From positions 1 through 64,000 of the forward strand of contig JAVFKD010000002.1 of assembly GCA_036429605.1 (NCBI GenBank): a DNA stretch of 64,000 bases, written 5' to 3'. The position numbers were made by a program, and so were the translations under genes. Below the pieces are notes generated by a model. The model saw only the letters and a program-made list of their open reading frames with translations. It ran no database searches and was not told the DNA's origin. The DNA comes from Cladobotryum mycophilum. Taxonomy: Eukaryota; Ascomycota; Sordariomycetes; Hypocreales; Hypocreaceae. Below are positions 41,984 to 55,061 of the stretch, piece by piece; position 1 is the first letter of the stretch; every line of letters begins with the position of its first letter.

Positions 41984-44900
41984 ACCTTAACTACTTTAAC
42001 AGCCTTAGAAGACCTTCCTAAAAAAACCAAACGATCTAAAACGCCACCGAATCGAGCTTAAAACGCCAGAAAAACATAATACAAGTTAACTAAGGGAAAT
42101 AGATTCTATCTATTAACACTATACCCTTCTGCAATCGCTTGCGGAAGGGATATTAGCCCTTATAGATGGCTTTTATAAGAGCATAGGAAAAGCTTACTCA
42201 ACGCGATAGACGCGATGAACGCGCCACGATCAAAGCCATAGCTATAGCCATAGCTAAAGCTATGATATAATTGGCCTTAGCTTAAGCCTAAGCTATAGCT
42301 AGTAAAATTACTAGTCTAGAGGCCATAGATGCAATGGAAATAACCTTAGACAATGGTCTAAACGAATAACTAGCTAAAGAGGCCTAAGAGGCCTAAAAGG
42401 CCTAATAATAACAATAACTAGAGGCCCTAAATGCGTTATAGTATATTCAAGTAGCCCTAGAGGCTATAAACAAAGCTTAAGTTATTTAACTATTCTATAC
42501 TAATATTATTAATTAACTAGAGGAAGCTATTAGGCTAGAATAACAAAAATAACTAAGAATACCTTTATATAGCTCTATAGCTAAGAAAGGTATAGAACAA
42601 AGCTAATGGGTAGAATAAACCTTAAAAAGAACTATAGTAGCTAAGGAATCTATAATAGCTAAAACAGTACCTTAGAAGCCTAGAAAAACAGACCTATAAG
42701 TTGTTCTTAAGCTAGAAACCGGATATAGCTTCTAAAAACCACTGCCCTCGATCATACTGAGAAACAAGCTAAACCAAGCTCTAGGAGCCAAGAGTATAGC
42801 TAGTGTACAGTAATCAGCTAGAAATAATATAATTATTACAGCCATATTAGCTTAGTTAGCCAGTAACCTTCTTACCTAACAAGACCTCTTGGAAAAGACT
42901 TTCCAAGACTACTCGATCAAACTAGCCGAGGCCCCCACTAAATGGATTAAACTAGTAGCTTATGGGGTACTAATCCTAGAAGAACTAGATATCCTTAGTA
43001 TCTTCTAGGAAAAAACAAAAACCTTTAACCTAATCAAGACTATTAGCTAACTTAGATGGCTTAAAACACTATTCGAGGAACAAAAAGCCAGTTTAGTAGT
43101 ATTTGTAATATTAATAGAAGTATACAATAAGTATAGCAAAAAGCAAGGATTATATATAGTTAGGGTTAGAACTAAAGTAGTCCCGTATAGAGCCTATATA
43201 ACTAAGACCTAGTGCTTTTGTTACTTAGGCTTTAACTATAACTTTAAGAGCTACCGAAAGGCCTATAAATGTGCTATATGTGCTAATAGTTATAACACAA
43301 AGAACCACAGCTGCCCTAGCTATAAGGCTAGCTCTAGCTACTAACACCAGGAACCCAAATATACTAATTGTATAGGTAACCACTAAGCAAATAGCATAGA
43401 CTACGAGACTTATAAGGCTATCTTATACTAGAAAGCTATTTTAAGATCTTCTAATATAATACACATAGAACCGATACAATATACCACATAGCCCTATAGC
43501 TAGCTTTAGAAGCCAAGGCTAATATTATTATGCTTTAGGAACCCTATTGCCCTAGAAATAAAAAAACAGGTAACTAGATTATACTAGAACACACAGTATA
43601 TAACCTTATTATACTATAACCTGGCTCTAGTCCTTTAAGCATAAAAAGTAGACCTAGAGTCTTATTATATATTAGAAAAGCTAGCTAGTTAGAGTTTATA
43701 CCCCGCTATAACCTTTTCAATGATCCTGATATCCTAGCTATTAAGATACTAAGCATTAAACTATTCCTTTTAATTAACCTATATAATAAATAACCCTAAT
43801 AAGCTAGTTAATAGGCTAATTAATAAGGCCTACATACAATTAAACAATTACTTTTCCTAATAGGCAGGCTTAAACAACCTTCTATCCTAGCAGAAGATTT
43901 CAACCTTTACCACACTCGCTAGAACACTCAGGCCAAGCCAATAGCCCAAGCTAATAGCCTAGTCTAGTAGCTTAATAACCAGCAGACTACCTTATTAATT
44001 AATACTAATAAGGCTATAAAACTTGGCGGTACCTATTACAGAGAGAACCTACAGAGACCTTCTATAATAGATCTAGCTTTTAGCATAAGCTTTTAAGCCC
44101 TTAGCTGGGGTAACTGGCAAGCCGCACCAGCAACTGGCTCTGACCATAAGGCTCTTACCTTTAAAGCCTATATATCAAGGCCTCTAGGAACAAGCCGCTT
44201 GTATTAAACAAGACAACCATTATTTAACTATAAGAAAGCCAACTAGAAGGCCTATAGCAAATTGTTAACTAGAGCAGAGCCTAGAGCCCTTGCTCAGATA
44301 GATCAGCTAATCGGCACCTCTAGTTGGGATAAGATAGCTAATCTCCTTAGAGATACTATCCTAGAAGCAGCTAAACTAGCTATAGCTAGGCAAAGACCCT
44401 CTAAACGCTCTAAGCCCTGGTGGAACGACGAGCTGAAGGACCTACGGAAAGCTTTAAACAGAGCTACACGACTGTATAAGGCAGGCCCAACGGTAATAAC
44501 CCTAGCGATCTGGAAAGAAGCTCGTAATAGCTATAACCTAGCTCTACGAGCTATAAAAAAGCCCACTAGAATAGCTTTCTTAAGAAAGCTATAACCATAG
44601 ACATTTATAAAGCATACAAATACACTAAGGCACGCTAGAATAGCAGCCTTCCTAGTATTACATATACTAAAAAAGACTAGCAATAACAGGCTTAGACCTT
44701 CGAAGAGAAATACATAGTTTTTTTACAGACACTGTTCCCTACCCCTACTGTTAGCCACGCCGAATCGGCTAGAAGGTTAAAAATAGAGGTTCAAATCCCT
44801 AGCCGGCTGAGATCCAAATCGGCAGATTGGCTAGACTTACGGTCTATAGCTAAAACAATACCTAAATCAAGTATAAGACTAACTATAAGACTAACTAGGA

Positions 44901-47738
44901 CCTTAAGACATTAACTATAGTAGCTAGAAAATAGCTTTTAAAAGCTATCTATAGCCAGTTAAGAAGAACTAATGAGACCTATACCCGAAAGGACTTACTG
45001 GAAATGGCTAAAGCTAGAGGATATAGAGGTCTAACGGGCTATCTTTTTATCCTTTAATAAGAAAGCCCTAGGCCCTAATATAATTAACTTTCTCCTAATA
45101 TAGAAGACTTACTCGGCGGTACTAACCCTGTTAAATAAAGCTTATTAGGCCTTATTTATAGCAGGGTATTAGCCAGTTAGTTAGAGAGAAGCGATTGGAA
45201 TTATCCTTCTAAAAGCCAATAAACTAAACTATAATAGCCTAAAGGCGTATAGAGTTATAGCCTTGCTTAACTGCTTAGGAAAGGTCTTAGAAAAGATAAT
45301 TGCAAGCAGACTAAGTTATCTAGCTTCCACACAAGACCTTTTAAACCCAACCTAACTTAGTGGCCGGAAACAGAGATCAGCTGTTGATACAGTTCTCTTA
45401 TTTACGAACTACATTGAAAGCCAGTAGCTATCAAGAAAAGCTACTAACCAGACAGTAGTTACAACCCTGTTCCTAGACATCAAGGGCGCCTTTGATCATG
45501 TATCAAAGCTAAAGCTATTAGGGATACTAGAAAGGCTAGACTTTCCTAAAACCCTTATTAGCTGGGTTAATTCCTTTCTATCAAATAGGAAAATCTAGCT
45601 AGCCTTTAATGGCCAAATACAGCAGCTAATAGACATAGCTATAGGGATCCCATAAGGATTACCTATATCTCCTATTTTGTTTTTAATCTATATTAGAGAT
45701 ATAATAGTAGATCAGGCCTTTTAGCTTAGCTATATCGATGACTTTAGCCTGTCTATATTATTAAGATCAGCCTATTAGAACTGTAGGGCTCTAGAGACTA
45801 TAGTAGCCAAGCTTATCGAGGAAGCAGAACCTTAAGGGGTCTAGTTTGACCTAGGCAAAACCGAGCTTATCCACTTTACAAGACAACGCTAACCAATAAC
45901 AAAGGGGCTTATTGTAACTAATCTAGCGGTTAAGCCTAAACCACTGGTCAAATGGCTAGGGGTTTGGCTAGATTATTAACTTAACTTCAAACACCATGTA
46001 ATAGAAAAGCTTGAATAGGCTACCAAAGCCTTCCAGGGCCTTCAGAGGCTAGGCAATATGCAACACGGGCTACCTGCACGAGCCCTACGGCTGCTATATA
46101 TAGCTTACATAAGCTCTATAGTAGATTATAGAGTTTCTCTTTGGTATAAGGGACTAGAATAAAAAAGCCTTATTTACTAACTCTAATAGCTATAGAACCT
46201 TGCCTTAGCCAGGATACTAGGGGCCTTTAAGAGGTCCCCTTATAAGGTACTGGAACTAGAAGCAGCTATCCCCTTGGTTAAAGTTAGACTCTAAAAAGCC
46301 TGCCTTAAGTATAGCCTCTGCACTTAAATCCTCTTAGAAACCTACCTAATCCAATTAGCTATAACTAGTATAGCTATACTAATACAACTTATTAAGTTAT
46401 TAGCTAGCCTTAATAAAGCTATTGGAAAGTATAAGAGAATAGAAAGATAAGATTTAGTTTAGTAGGCCTCTTGGAATAAGGAACTTAAAGCTACTATTCT
46501 AATCAGCCAAGTCTCCAAGAAGGAAACCAAAAAGTAACACTTATAGTTACTAAAAGACCTTACTTTTGATAATTACCGAGCCTTCTATACAGACGGCTCG
46601 TAGAGTATTTATAAAGGTACTAGCACTAACTTATGTATATACTATAAAGATAGCCTAAACCGGCAAACTAAAGCAGCAAAAATAGCAAGAGTAGTAAGAT
46701 TCTAGAACCTAGGATCTTACATAGAAGTAACTAATGCCGAGCTTATAGCAATCTCTAAGGTCCTAGATACCCTACTATTATCTAGGACAAACCAACCAAT
46801 AGTCTATATTTTTGTTGATAGCTAAGTAGCTATAATGAAGATTAAAGGCCTTAGAGAGATTAGTTATAGAATCCGGGCTTAACTATACCTCCTATTACAG
46901 CAAAGCATAGCCATTATAGTTGCTTAGGTACCCAGCCATATAGGGATCCCAGGGAATGAAATAGCTGATCAGTTAGCTAAGAAAGAGCTAGAAGCCTTGT
47001 ATAGAGGCCGCCTATACGCCTCTCTTAGTTATCTAAACCGGAAGATAAGATAAGTTATAGTATAGTAGTGGTAGACTAGCTGGGCTAGTAAAGAGATGAG
47101 AGAGGAGATAGGCTAGAGAGCGAGAGGCCTAGGCACCTAATACCGCAGGATAGCTTAAGATAACCTTAGCTTTTCGCTAAAAGCTAACCTAGTCAAGGGA
47201 CCGAGATTAACCTAGTTAGCCTATATCCTGCTAAAACTAGGGATAGGGTATCTTAAAAGCTATTAAAAAGCTATAAAGAACCTCCCTGACGACCGTTGTA
47301 GATGTAGCCAACGATATATAACGCAATACCTGCTGCTATGCTGTAGTAGATACTAAGGGCCTAGAAAGGCCTTGCAGAAGGCCTTAGGGCCAGGAGCCCA
47401 GCTAACGTTATAGAAGCTCTTTATAACAAAACTAGGAAAGGAAGCCCTAATAGGCTTCTTTACTAGCACGAAGATCTATACGCGAAGCTGGTTTTTAAAA
47501 GAGTAGATATAGGCTGATTAGTTAGCTAGTCAGCCTAGAGGCTAAGGGACATACATAACGCTTGGAACTAGGAGAAAGAAAACCATTAACTGGAAAACAC
47601 AATGCCTTATACTGTTAGCTTGAAAGCTAGCTAGCTAGTTACTATTCTAGAAAGTTACTGTACAGTAAGCTTTTAGATAGATAGATAGCCGCTTCATAGG
47701 CCTTCGGCCTCCATAAGCGTAATGAATGAAAAAAAAAA
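41984..47738 (+). mobile_element. Tad-like LINE 2 (forward), RIP-mutated
   Basis: The element is 5755 bp, ending in an A tract (47729-47738). ORF1 relic at about 42150-43400 with three Cys/His knuckles near 43210-43350. ORF2 relic at about 43450-47300: endonuclease (ILAEDFNLYHTR near 43890; the clean stretch 44262-44594 includes KPWWNDELKDLRKALNRA), reverse transcriptase (FLDIKGAFDHV near 45470; LPISPILFLIYI near 45660; YIDDFSLS near 45730) and RNase H (FYTDGS near 46585; VPSHIGIPGNEIADQLAKKEL near 46930-46990). TAG stops stand at Gln and Trp positions throughout. The 5' flank is CCCGAATAGAAAA (41971-41983) and the 3' flank TAGGGTATTAAC (47739-47750). The Tad-clade assignment rests on the APE, RT and RNase H order. 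Confidence 0.88.
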
Positions 47739-47765
47739 TAGGGTATTAACTAGTTTATTTTAATA

Positions 47766-48362
47766 AATACTTATTTTAATAGCCTACTAGCTAGGCTATT
47801 AGTAGCAAAGGCTAATATAAATGCCAAAGACTAGGTTAACTAATACCTTACGGTACTTAAAAAATCCTTTCCTAATTAGGCAAAGCGGATCCGCGGGACC
47901 CTTAGGACCCTATTTGTTACAGGGCAGGCTACGGAACGAATTAACCTTTAATTCCTTATGGCTGATATTCTAGAGGAAACTAGAAATCCGGCTACATCGG
48001 CCTATCAGGCTAACCACAAGGCCAATAAGGAAGCCTCTAAGCTAAAAACCCTGCTTAGTTTTTTTAAAAAGGAAGAAAAAAGTAAGAATAATAAAAGGAA
48101 TAAAAGAAATAAAAGGAATAAAAGTATTAAAAAGACCTTAGAATTGGAAATAAAAGAAAACCCTTTTTTCTGCCTAACCTTTAACCTAGCCAATACTATA
48201 GAGACTAGTAATTCTAGCTTATTAAATTCTTTAAATACTAAAGAATTTCCAGCTTATATAAACCAATCTAAGCCTAATAAGACTAAAACTAATATTCCTT
48301 TTAGGAAAAATAGCTTATTATATAATACAGAGTCTTCTATACATATAGTTAACTCGAAAAAG
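47766..48362 (+). pseudogene. Copia gag C-terminus and start of protease region
   Basis: Continues the copia gag frame (YFNSLLARLLVAKANINAKD, then stops), followed from 47958 by a clean stretch MADILEETRNPATSAYQANH and a Lys/Asn-rich tail. Near 48325 LLYNTESSIHIVNS matches the copia protease signature D(T/S)GSSxHI with D to N and G to E, both RIP-type changes. No typical CCHC knuckle is visible. Confidence 0.65.
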
Positions 48363-51300
48363 TAGTTCTTAGACTATACCCCTAATAATAAATTAAATAT
48401 AATTAAAACCAGTAACAGGCCTATTTTCCCTTTAAGAATAAGCATAATTAGCTTTTAGGTCCTAGTATAACAGTTTAATACCTATAAGAAAATAAGGCTT
48501 TAAAATACTTTATATTACCTTAAATTCAATACTAATTTATTTAATAGGCTAAGGTATTATAAAACAAAAGGCTATATTAGCTTTAATGTACTAAAAACTA
48601 ATAAAGGCAATATAATTGTATTATTCAATTTTTAAAAACACGGCTTTTTTTTAACCCTAAAAGAAAAAGAAACCCCTGCTTTTTTAAACCTAGTCTCTAT
48701 AACTTATAGCTCTATAAAGGTTAGAATCCTGGCTCTTAGCTAATCAGAGGCTAAGGAATATTAGGAATTTCCTAATCAGGAAATTCAAAATAGTTTTAAT
48801 TAAGAAAAGGCTAATCTAGAAGACCTAGAGCTTCTAGATAAAAAAGTCTTAGAGACCCTTAATTTCCTAGCAAATTAAAAGCCTAAGAACTAAGATAAAC
48901 TATTAAAACTAGCTTATTTATAGTATTAAAGGCTAGGCTATATTAGTCTTAATCTATTAAAGAAAATAACTAAAATAACTAATAGTATTTCTAATTTTAA
49001 CACTATTAAAAAAAAAGATTTCTATTATTTAACTTATTATAAAAAAATAATTAAAAGGCTAAAGAGTTAGCCTATCCTAGACCCACCTTTTGCACTAAAT
49101 ACCTTAAAAGCTAATATTTTTAACATTAAACCTTTGCCTTATAATAAAACCTCTATTAGGCTTTTTATTATTAATTAAAAAACAAGGTTTAAATAGCTTT
49201 TTTTTAATAAATAAAAGTAAAGATTTAATAACTAAAACACTAAAAAACTTATTAAAAAACCTTAAAAACCTATATAATAAATACCCTAAAAGGTTCCACT
49301 ATAACAAGAGCACAGAAATAAATAGGCTATTCTATAATTAGCTTTAGAATAAAAGTATTTCCTTTACTATAAGTAGCCCCTATATTCATAAGCAAAATAG
49401 GTTAGCTAAGAGGTCTATTAGAGTTCTATTAAACTAGCTTTAGGCTACTATAATAATAGCCTAATTACCTTTTTATTTATAGAATTTCCTAATTCTAGGG
49501 GTCCTAGAAGCTATAAATAACATAATATCTACGAATCAAGATTTAACCCCTATAAAAGCTTTTTTAAAGACTTAAATCCTAAAGCTAAAGGTTATAAGCC
49601 TGACCTCTCTAGCTTTTAGATTTTAAGAGCCTATTATAAGGTTTTTATACTATAAGAATAAAAGCCTAAGAGGCTAAAATTAGCCCCTAAGACTAAATCA
49701 AAAAGATTAATAGGGAAAGTAAGCACTAGGATTTATTTAGTATATATCCCTACTAAGAAAAAAATTATTTAAATTAGTTTTATTCAACTATTTAAATAAT
49801 AAATTCCTATTACTTTATTTTAAAACCTTTTTAATTAAAGGATTTAAGCATTAAAAAAGAAAATTATTTTCTTAATTAAAAAAATATACTTAATTAAGCA
49901 ATTATAATACCCTTTACCCTTAATAGCCTAAACAATCTAAGTAAAACTAGCTCTTTATCTTTTAATAAAAACACAATAACTCTATAAGATCCTATAGTAT
50001 TTAATCCTATAGATCTAAATATTATAAAGGCTAATTTAATCTATTTTACTAAAGCTATTAAAGTTAAGGTTTTTCTTATATAAAAAAAATCTAATACTTA
50101 TAAATAAGCTTTAAAAAACCCTTATAAAAAGGAATAACTAAAAGCTATATACTAAGAATTTAAATAACTTATTAAGTAACATACATTTACTTTCTTAAAT
50201 AAAAAAAACCTACTTAAAAATAAAAAACCTATTACTACCTAGTTAGTCTTAAAAACTAAAAAAGATTAGAATAATAAAATTATTAAATTTAAGACTAGGT
50301 TAATAGTTAAAGGCTTTATATAATAAAAAGGTTTAGATTTTTTAAAACCTTTATATTTATAGCTACCCTTACCACTTAAAAGCTAATAATAGCTCTAATA
50401 GCTATTTATAACCTAAAAATCAAATAGATTGATTTTATAAGGGTTTTTTTAAATAAAATCCTAAAAAAGACTATTTTTTTTAAAGCTTTTAGAAAGTTTC
50501 TAAGAATATACTAGTAAGTCTAGCATAGAAATTAAAGCTATACTAGCCGAATTAGGCTATAAGGAAAATACTAATTAGATTATTTAGCCTTAAAAAGCCC
50601 TATATAGGCTAAAATAATCTCCTAGGGAATAGCAATAGGCTTTAATTAGCCTAGGCTAAAAGCTAGGCTTTAAGCCTTTAGTTTTAAATTTAGTTACCTT
50701 ATATAATAAAACAAAAGGTATCTTTGTGATAACTTATATTAATAATTATTTTATTATAGGGCTAGATCTAGCTAAAATAATTAAACTAAAAAAAGCTATA
50801 AATAAAACCTATGCTATTAAGGATAAAGGCCTAGTAGTCTTATTTTTAAGGGTTTAAATTTTAAGGAATTGAAAAAAAGAATAATTAGGCTAGCCCAAAA
50901 ACACTATATAAAAGAAACTATAGAGTTCTTTAACTTAACTAATTAAAAACCAAACTATATCCTTTTATAGCTTAGCTTATTAGCTAATCAAGGATTATCT
51001 AAGCTTTCTAATAAGCTAGATAAGACTAATACTAAACTATTTCAAGCTATAGTTAGTATAGCTATTTACTTAACCACTTAGACTAGGCTAGATATAGTTT
51101 TTACTATACAATTCCTTACTAGAAGCTTCTAGAACCTTTATAAAAAACATTTACTAGCTGCTCTAAAGCTATTTGGCTACCTTAGTTAATCAAAGGGCTT
51201 AGTTATTAATTATAATAGCTTAGGTAATTAAGATCCTATTAACTATTACAATAATAATTTTACAAAGGATAAAATATCCGTTAAATCAACCTATAGCTAT

Positions 51301-51730
51301 ATTATTCGGCTAGTAGGGGGACCTATTAGTTAAAAAGCTAAAAAAACTAGTACTATAGCCTTGTCTATCTTAGAGGTAGAATACATAGCTATTATAGAAG
51401 CTATTAAAGAGATATAATAGATTATTAGTTTATTTATAAAAGCAAAAAAACTAATAAAACTTCTTATAGCCCTATACAATAACAATAAACAGGCTATCTT
51501 AATAGCTAAGAATCCTACCTTATATAATTGTATAAAATATACTTTAATTAAGTATACTTATATAAGAGAAAAGGTTTTAAAAGGCTTAGTTATTATTTTC
51601 TTTTTAAGAACTATTAAAATAACTACTAATAGTCTAACTAAACTACTAACTAGGGCTAAATTTAAAGATTTTATAAAACTCTTAGCCTTAAAAATTATTT
51701 AACTATTCCTTTTACTTTTAATTATTAAAA
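48363..51730 (+). pseudogene. Copia pol relic (integrase, reverse transcriptase, RNase H)
   Basis: Stop-riddled but ordered. The integrase region lies at about 48900-49700 and the reverse transcriptase at about 50100-50850 (DFIRVFLN-like and adjacent motifs). RNase H at about 51260-51700 reads STYSYIIRLVGGPIS, SILEVEYIAIIEAIKEI, then LYNNNKQAILIAKNP and REKVLKG, matching the copia RNase H pattern S(S/T)EAEYxAxxEAxKE and DNxxAIxLAxNP. Confidence 0.75.
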
Positions 51731-51759
51731 TAAAAAGCTTATATTAATAATAAAAGGGG

Positions 51760-52239
51760 TATTAAAATAAACTAATTAATACCTTATTAATTAATTCCTA
51801 ACAATAAGAAATAATAAGACTATTATTTCTATTATTCTCTAGGCTATTCTAGCCTATTCTAGTAGGTTCTAATAATAAACAATAATCCTATTATTTTTAT
51901 TATTCTATAAACTATTTTAGTTTATTCTTTTACTTTCTATGCCCCACTTATATTTCTTATATATAATAAATAAATTCCTATCTTTTAGTTAATTAGTAAA
52001 TTAAATATAATATCTTATCTTAACCTATCTTTTCTTTTTTTAGCCTTAATAACTAACTAATCCTATAAGCCTAACCTTATTAGGAATTAGCTTGTTAAGA
52101 TATTTATTTTTTTCTAAGCTTCTAGAAGGACTGACTAAGCCTTCTAGATTAAGCTATAATAGCTTATATAAACTATTACTAAGCTTATTACTTATTGCTA
52201 TAAGGAATTTTATGCCTAAGAGGCTACTTCCTTTTAATA
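51760..52239 (+). repeat. Copia 3' LTR
   Basis: 480 bp after the AAAAGGGG tract, starting TATTAAAATAAACTAATTAA and ending CTTCCTTTTAATA, followed by the GTTTT duplication. Confidence 0.85.
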
Positions 52240-52811
52240 GTTTTTTTAAATTATTTTTATTTAAGTATTAATACTTTTAATACTTTTAAGTCTTTTTTAA
52301 TAATTAAAAAAATAAATTATTTAAAAGAAGTTTTTAAAGCTTTTTTATTAAATATTAATTAATTAAAATTTAACTTTAATTATTTAATAATTATAATTAT
52401 AGTATTTAATTTTTTAAAGTTTTTATAATTTTTAAAAATACTAAAATTAAAATTAATTTTAGTTTTTATATTATTAAAGAATAATAATTTAAACAATTAA
52501 ATAGAAAACTTATAAGGTTAGGTAAGGTTAATTGTATTATAAGACTTAAGGTTAATGAGTCTAAGAGTTATACACTATAATCCATGAACACAAGCCTATC
52601 GAGACCCTAGTGTTACGTAAGGTATATATACTTAACACTTTGTTTAATAATTCTATTATATTTTATAATATTATTATTATTTTAAAATTAAATAAATAAA
52701 GTTTAATATATTATTTATATAATTTATTTTATTATTAATTTATAATATTAATTTTTAAATTACTTAAGTAAAACATTTAGGGTTTTTAAAATAATATTTA
52801 AAATCTTACTA
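52240..52811. repeat. AT-rich spacer with second copy of the short element
   Basis: TA-rich DNA with no gene. At about 52500-52670 it carries the RIP-shifted copy of the 190-bp short element at 33938-34125. Confidence 0.5.
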
Positions 52812-54681
52812 ACGTATTCCATAAGCGAGTGTGCCACACAAGCGAGTGTGCCACCCTCTACCATTACATTTACCTCTATTACAATATATTAAATTCCTTA
52901 ATGATCTTGAATAGTATTACCTTTATATAAAAGTAAAGTTATTATAGCTCTTAAAGCTCTTAAAAAAAACCTAGATTTAAGTCTTAGAGCTATAGAAAAG
53001 ATCTATAACGTTAATTGCATGACTTTAAGTTAGTGTTATGTTAAATAGCCTTTACAATACGATATAAGAGCTAATTTAATAAATTTTATAGAATTAAAAG
53101 AAAAGGTTATATTTAAGTATATAATCGACCTATTTATATAATTATTTCCTTTTAGATTATATAGTATTAAAGAAATAATTAATTATTTATTATATATATA
53201 TAATATACTATTAGTTAATAAAAACTAAGTATTAAACTTTATTAAATACTAACTAAAGCTTTATATATACTAGGCTTATAAATATAATTATTAAAAAGCT
53301 AAATACAAAGACCTAATACTTATTAGCGCTTAGTTTAAGCTTATATAAAATATTAAGGCTAAATATAAGGTTTTTAATAATAATCTTTATAACTTTAATA
53401 AGACTAGTTTTATAATAGGTATTATTTTTTTAAGTATAATAATTATAACTTTAAAAGACTATATAAAGGCTAAATTATCTTAGCCTAGTAATTAGGAATA
53501 GATAACTATAATCTAAGGTATTAATAGAATAGGTTAAGTAATACTATTATTTATTATTTTTATTATATAATATTATTTTAAGAATTAGTATTAAAAGTAT
53601 AATCTTTTAGTAGATTAGTATATTATAATAATAAAAAATAACTAGATTATTAATAAGATTAGCTTAGATTAGATTAAGTATTTTAATTATTATATAACTT
53701 CTTGTATAAAAAGGATTTATCGAATGTTTATCTTTAATAGCCATAAGAGCTATCACTTAATAGCATTTAAGCTTTATTACAAAAAGCATAAGATTATTAT
53801 AGTCTATATACTTTTTTATTTCTTATATTTTTTTTAGCTATTAAATATTAATTACTTTAGGCTATTAAAGTAAATATATAATTAATAAATTAAAAAGTTA
53901 ATATATATATATATTATATATATTAATAAACTTAAATTCCTTTATATTTTTTATATAGTATTTTTTACTATGATTAATAAGAAAAATATTAAAAAAGGTT
54001 TTAAAAGAGTTAGTCTATTATTATTTAATTTGTAAAGTATTCTTTTAATACTTAATATAGAGTTATAAATATTAATACTTTTAGAAACATTACCTTAATC
54101 TATATAACCTTAGGTTTTTAAAACATTAAAGAATATATATAAAATTACCTTATAGTTAAAGTATATAAAAAATTATATTTTTATTTATTAAAATAATTTT
54201 TAACTATAATATTAACTATAATTAATTAATTTATAAAAAGTATAATAATAATTATATATTAAATAATACTTTTATATAAAAAGGTCTTTAAGCTTTATAT
54301 AGTAAATAAGGCATTAAACAAACGCCATAGAGCAAAAAAGACTTGTGTATGACTTAAAGGTATACTTACTATTTAAGAAGGAATCGATTAATTGGATCAA
54401 AGGGATATAAATAAGTAAATTGAGCAAGAGGGGCGGCAAAGAGAGTCTGCTTGTACGAAGGCTTCGTGCTATAATAAGTACAGTAAGACTAGCCATAATA
54501 TATAAACCTATAAAAAAGTATAACTAAATAAAAAATATAATTATTTTCTTTTAATACTATTATAATAACTAAATATTTAATATAGATTAAAAAGTATTAA
54601 GGGCTAACTTTGTTTTTTTCTACACAAGGTGGTAAGGGGTAGCACACTCGCTTATATGGCATACTCGCTTATGGAATACGT
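52812..54681 (+). mobile_element. Pogo/Fot1-type DNA transposon, RIP-inactivated (copy B)
   Basis: The element is 1870 bp, flanked by TA (52810-52811 and 54682-54683). The left terminal repeat is identical over its first 45 bases to that of copy A (ACGTATTCCATAAGCGAGTG start); the right end is slightly mutated. The interior aligns to the transposase of copy C, with TA-converted codons. It retains AGCAAAAAAGACT at about 54332-54344, with a G inside the A run, where copy C has an uninterrupted A7. Confidence 0.92.
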
Positions 54682-54683
54682 TA

Positions 54684-55061
54684 TATATTCTTTTAATTAT
54701 CTTTTTAATAAAACATATTTAAAAAACTTTATTAATTCAAGTTATTAAAAGATTATAATTAATTATACCTTTAAAATTAATTTTAAGGCTTTAGTATTTA
54801 TAATAAAAAAATTACTTTTAATTTTTTTCTAAGAGTAATAAAACGTATAAAGCTTTTTTTCTAGGATTCTAAGGGTACTAAAGATATTATTATTTATAAG
54901 GGTTACTTTTTAGTTTAAATATATAATAGGCTTAACTATAGTATTATTATTATTTAAAGGATTTTAAAAACTAAATAAAACTATTATTATAGCTTAAAAC
55001 CCTTAAGGATATTTCTAAAGTATTCTTAGTGTTTTTTAATAGTTTTTAGTAGTATAGTATA
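54684..55061. other. Gene-free AT-rich spacer between two pogo elements
   Basis: RIP-like TA-rich DNA with no recognisable element. The right edge supplies the TA duplication (55060-55061) of copy C. Confidence 0.5.

Larger units (their letters stand above)
34498..52239 (+). mobile_element. Nested Ty1/copia retrotransposon, RIP-mutated, TSD GTTTT
   Basis: The outer element spans 17.7 kb. LTRs of 479 and 480 bp (34498-34976 and 51760-52239; TATTAAAAT(G/A)AACT...CTTTTAA(C/T)A) are flanked by GTTTT (34493-34497 and 52240-52244). A purine tract AAAAGGGG (51752-51759) precedes the 3' LTR. Its own internal DNA is gag at about 35160-35726 plus 41946-41983 (inverted) plus 47766-48362, and pol at about 48400-51720. 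About 12 kb of the span is inserted material: another copia LTR and two Tad-like LINEs. Coding regions are full of TAG/TAA in place of Gln and Trp codons. Confidence 0.88.

Noticed and set aside
44262..44594. 110-aa frame as a separate gene
   Set aside because: It is a stop-free stretch of the LINE 2 endonuclease region, continuous in homology with RIP-stopped flanks.
44755..44840. tRNA-like B box GGTTCAAATCC
   Set aside because: It lies inside LINE ORF2 (mirrored at about 38650-38700 in LINE 1) without a properly spaced A box or cloverleaf.
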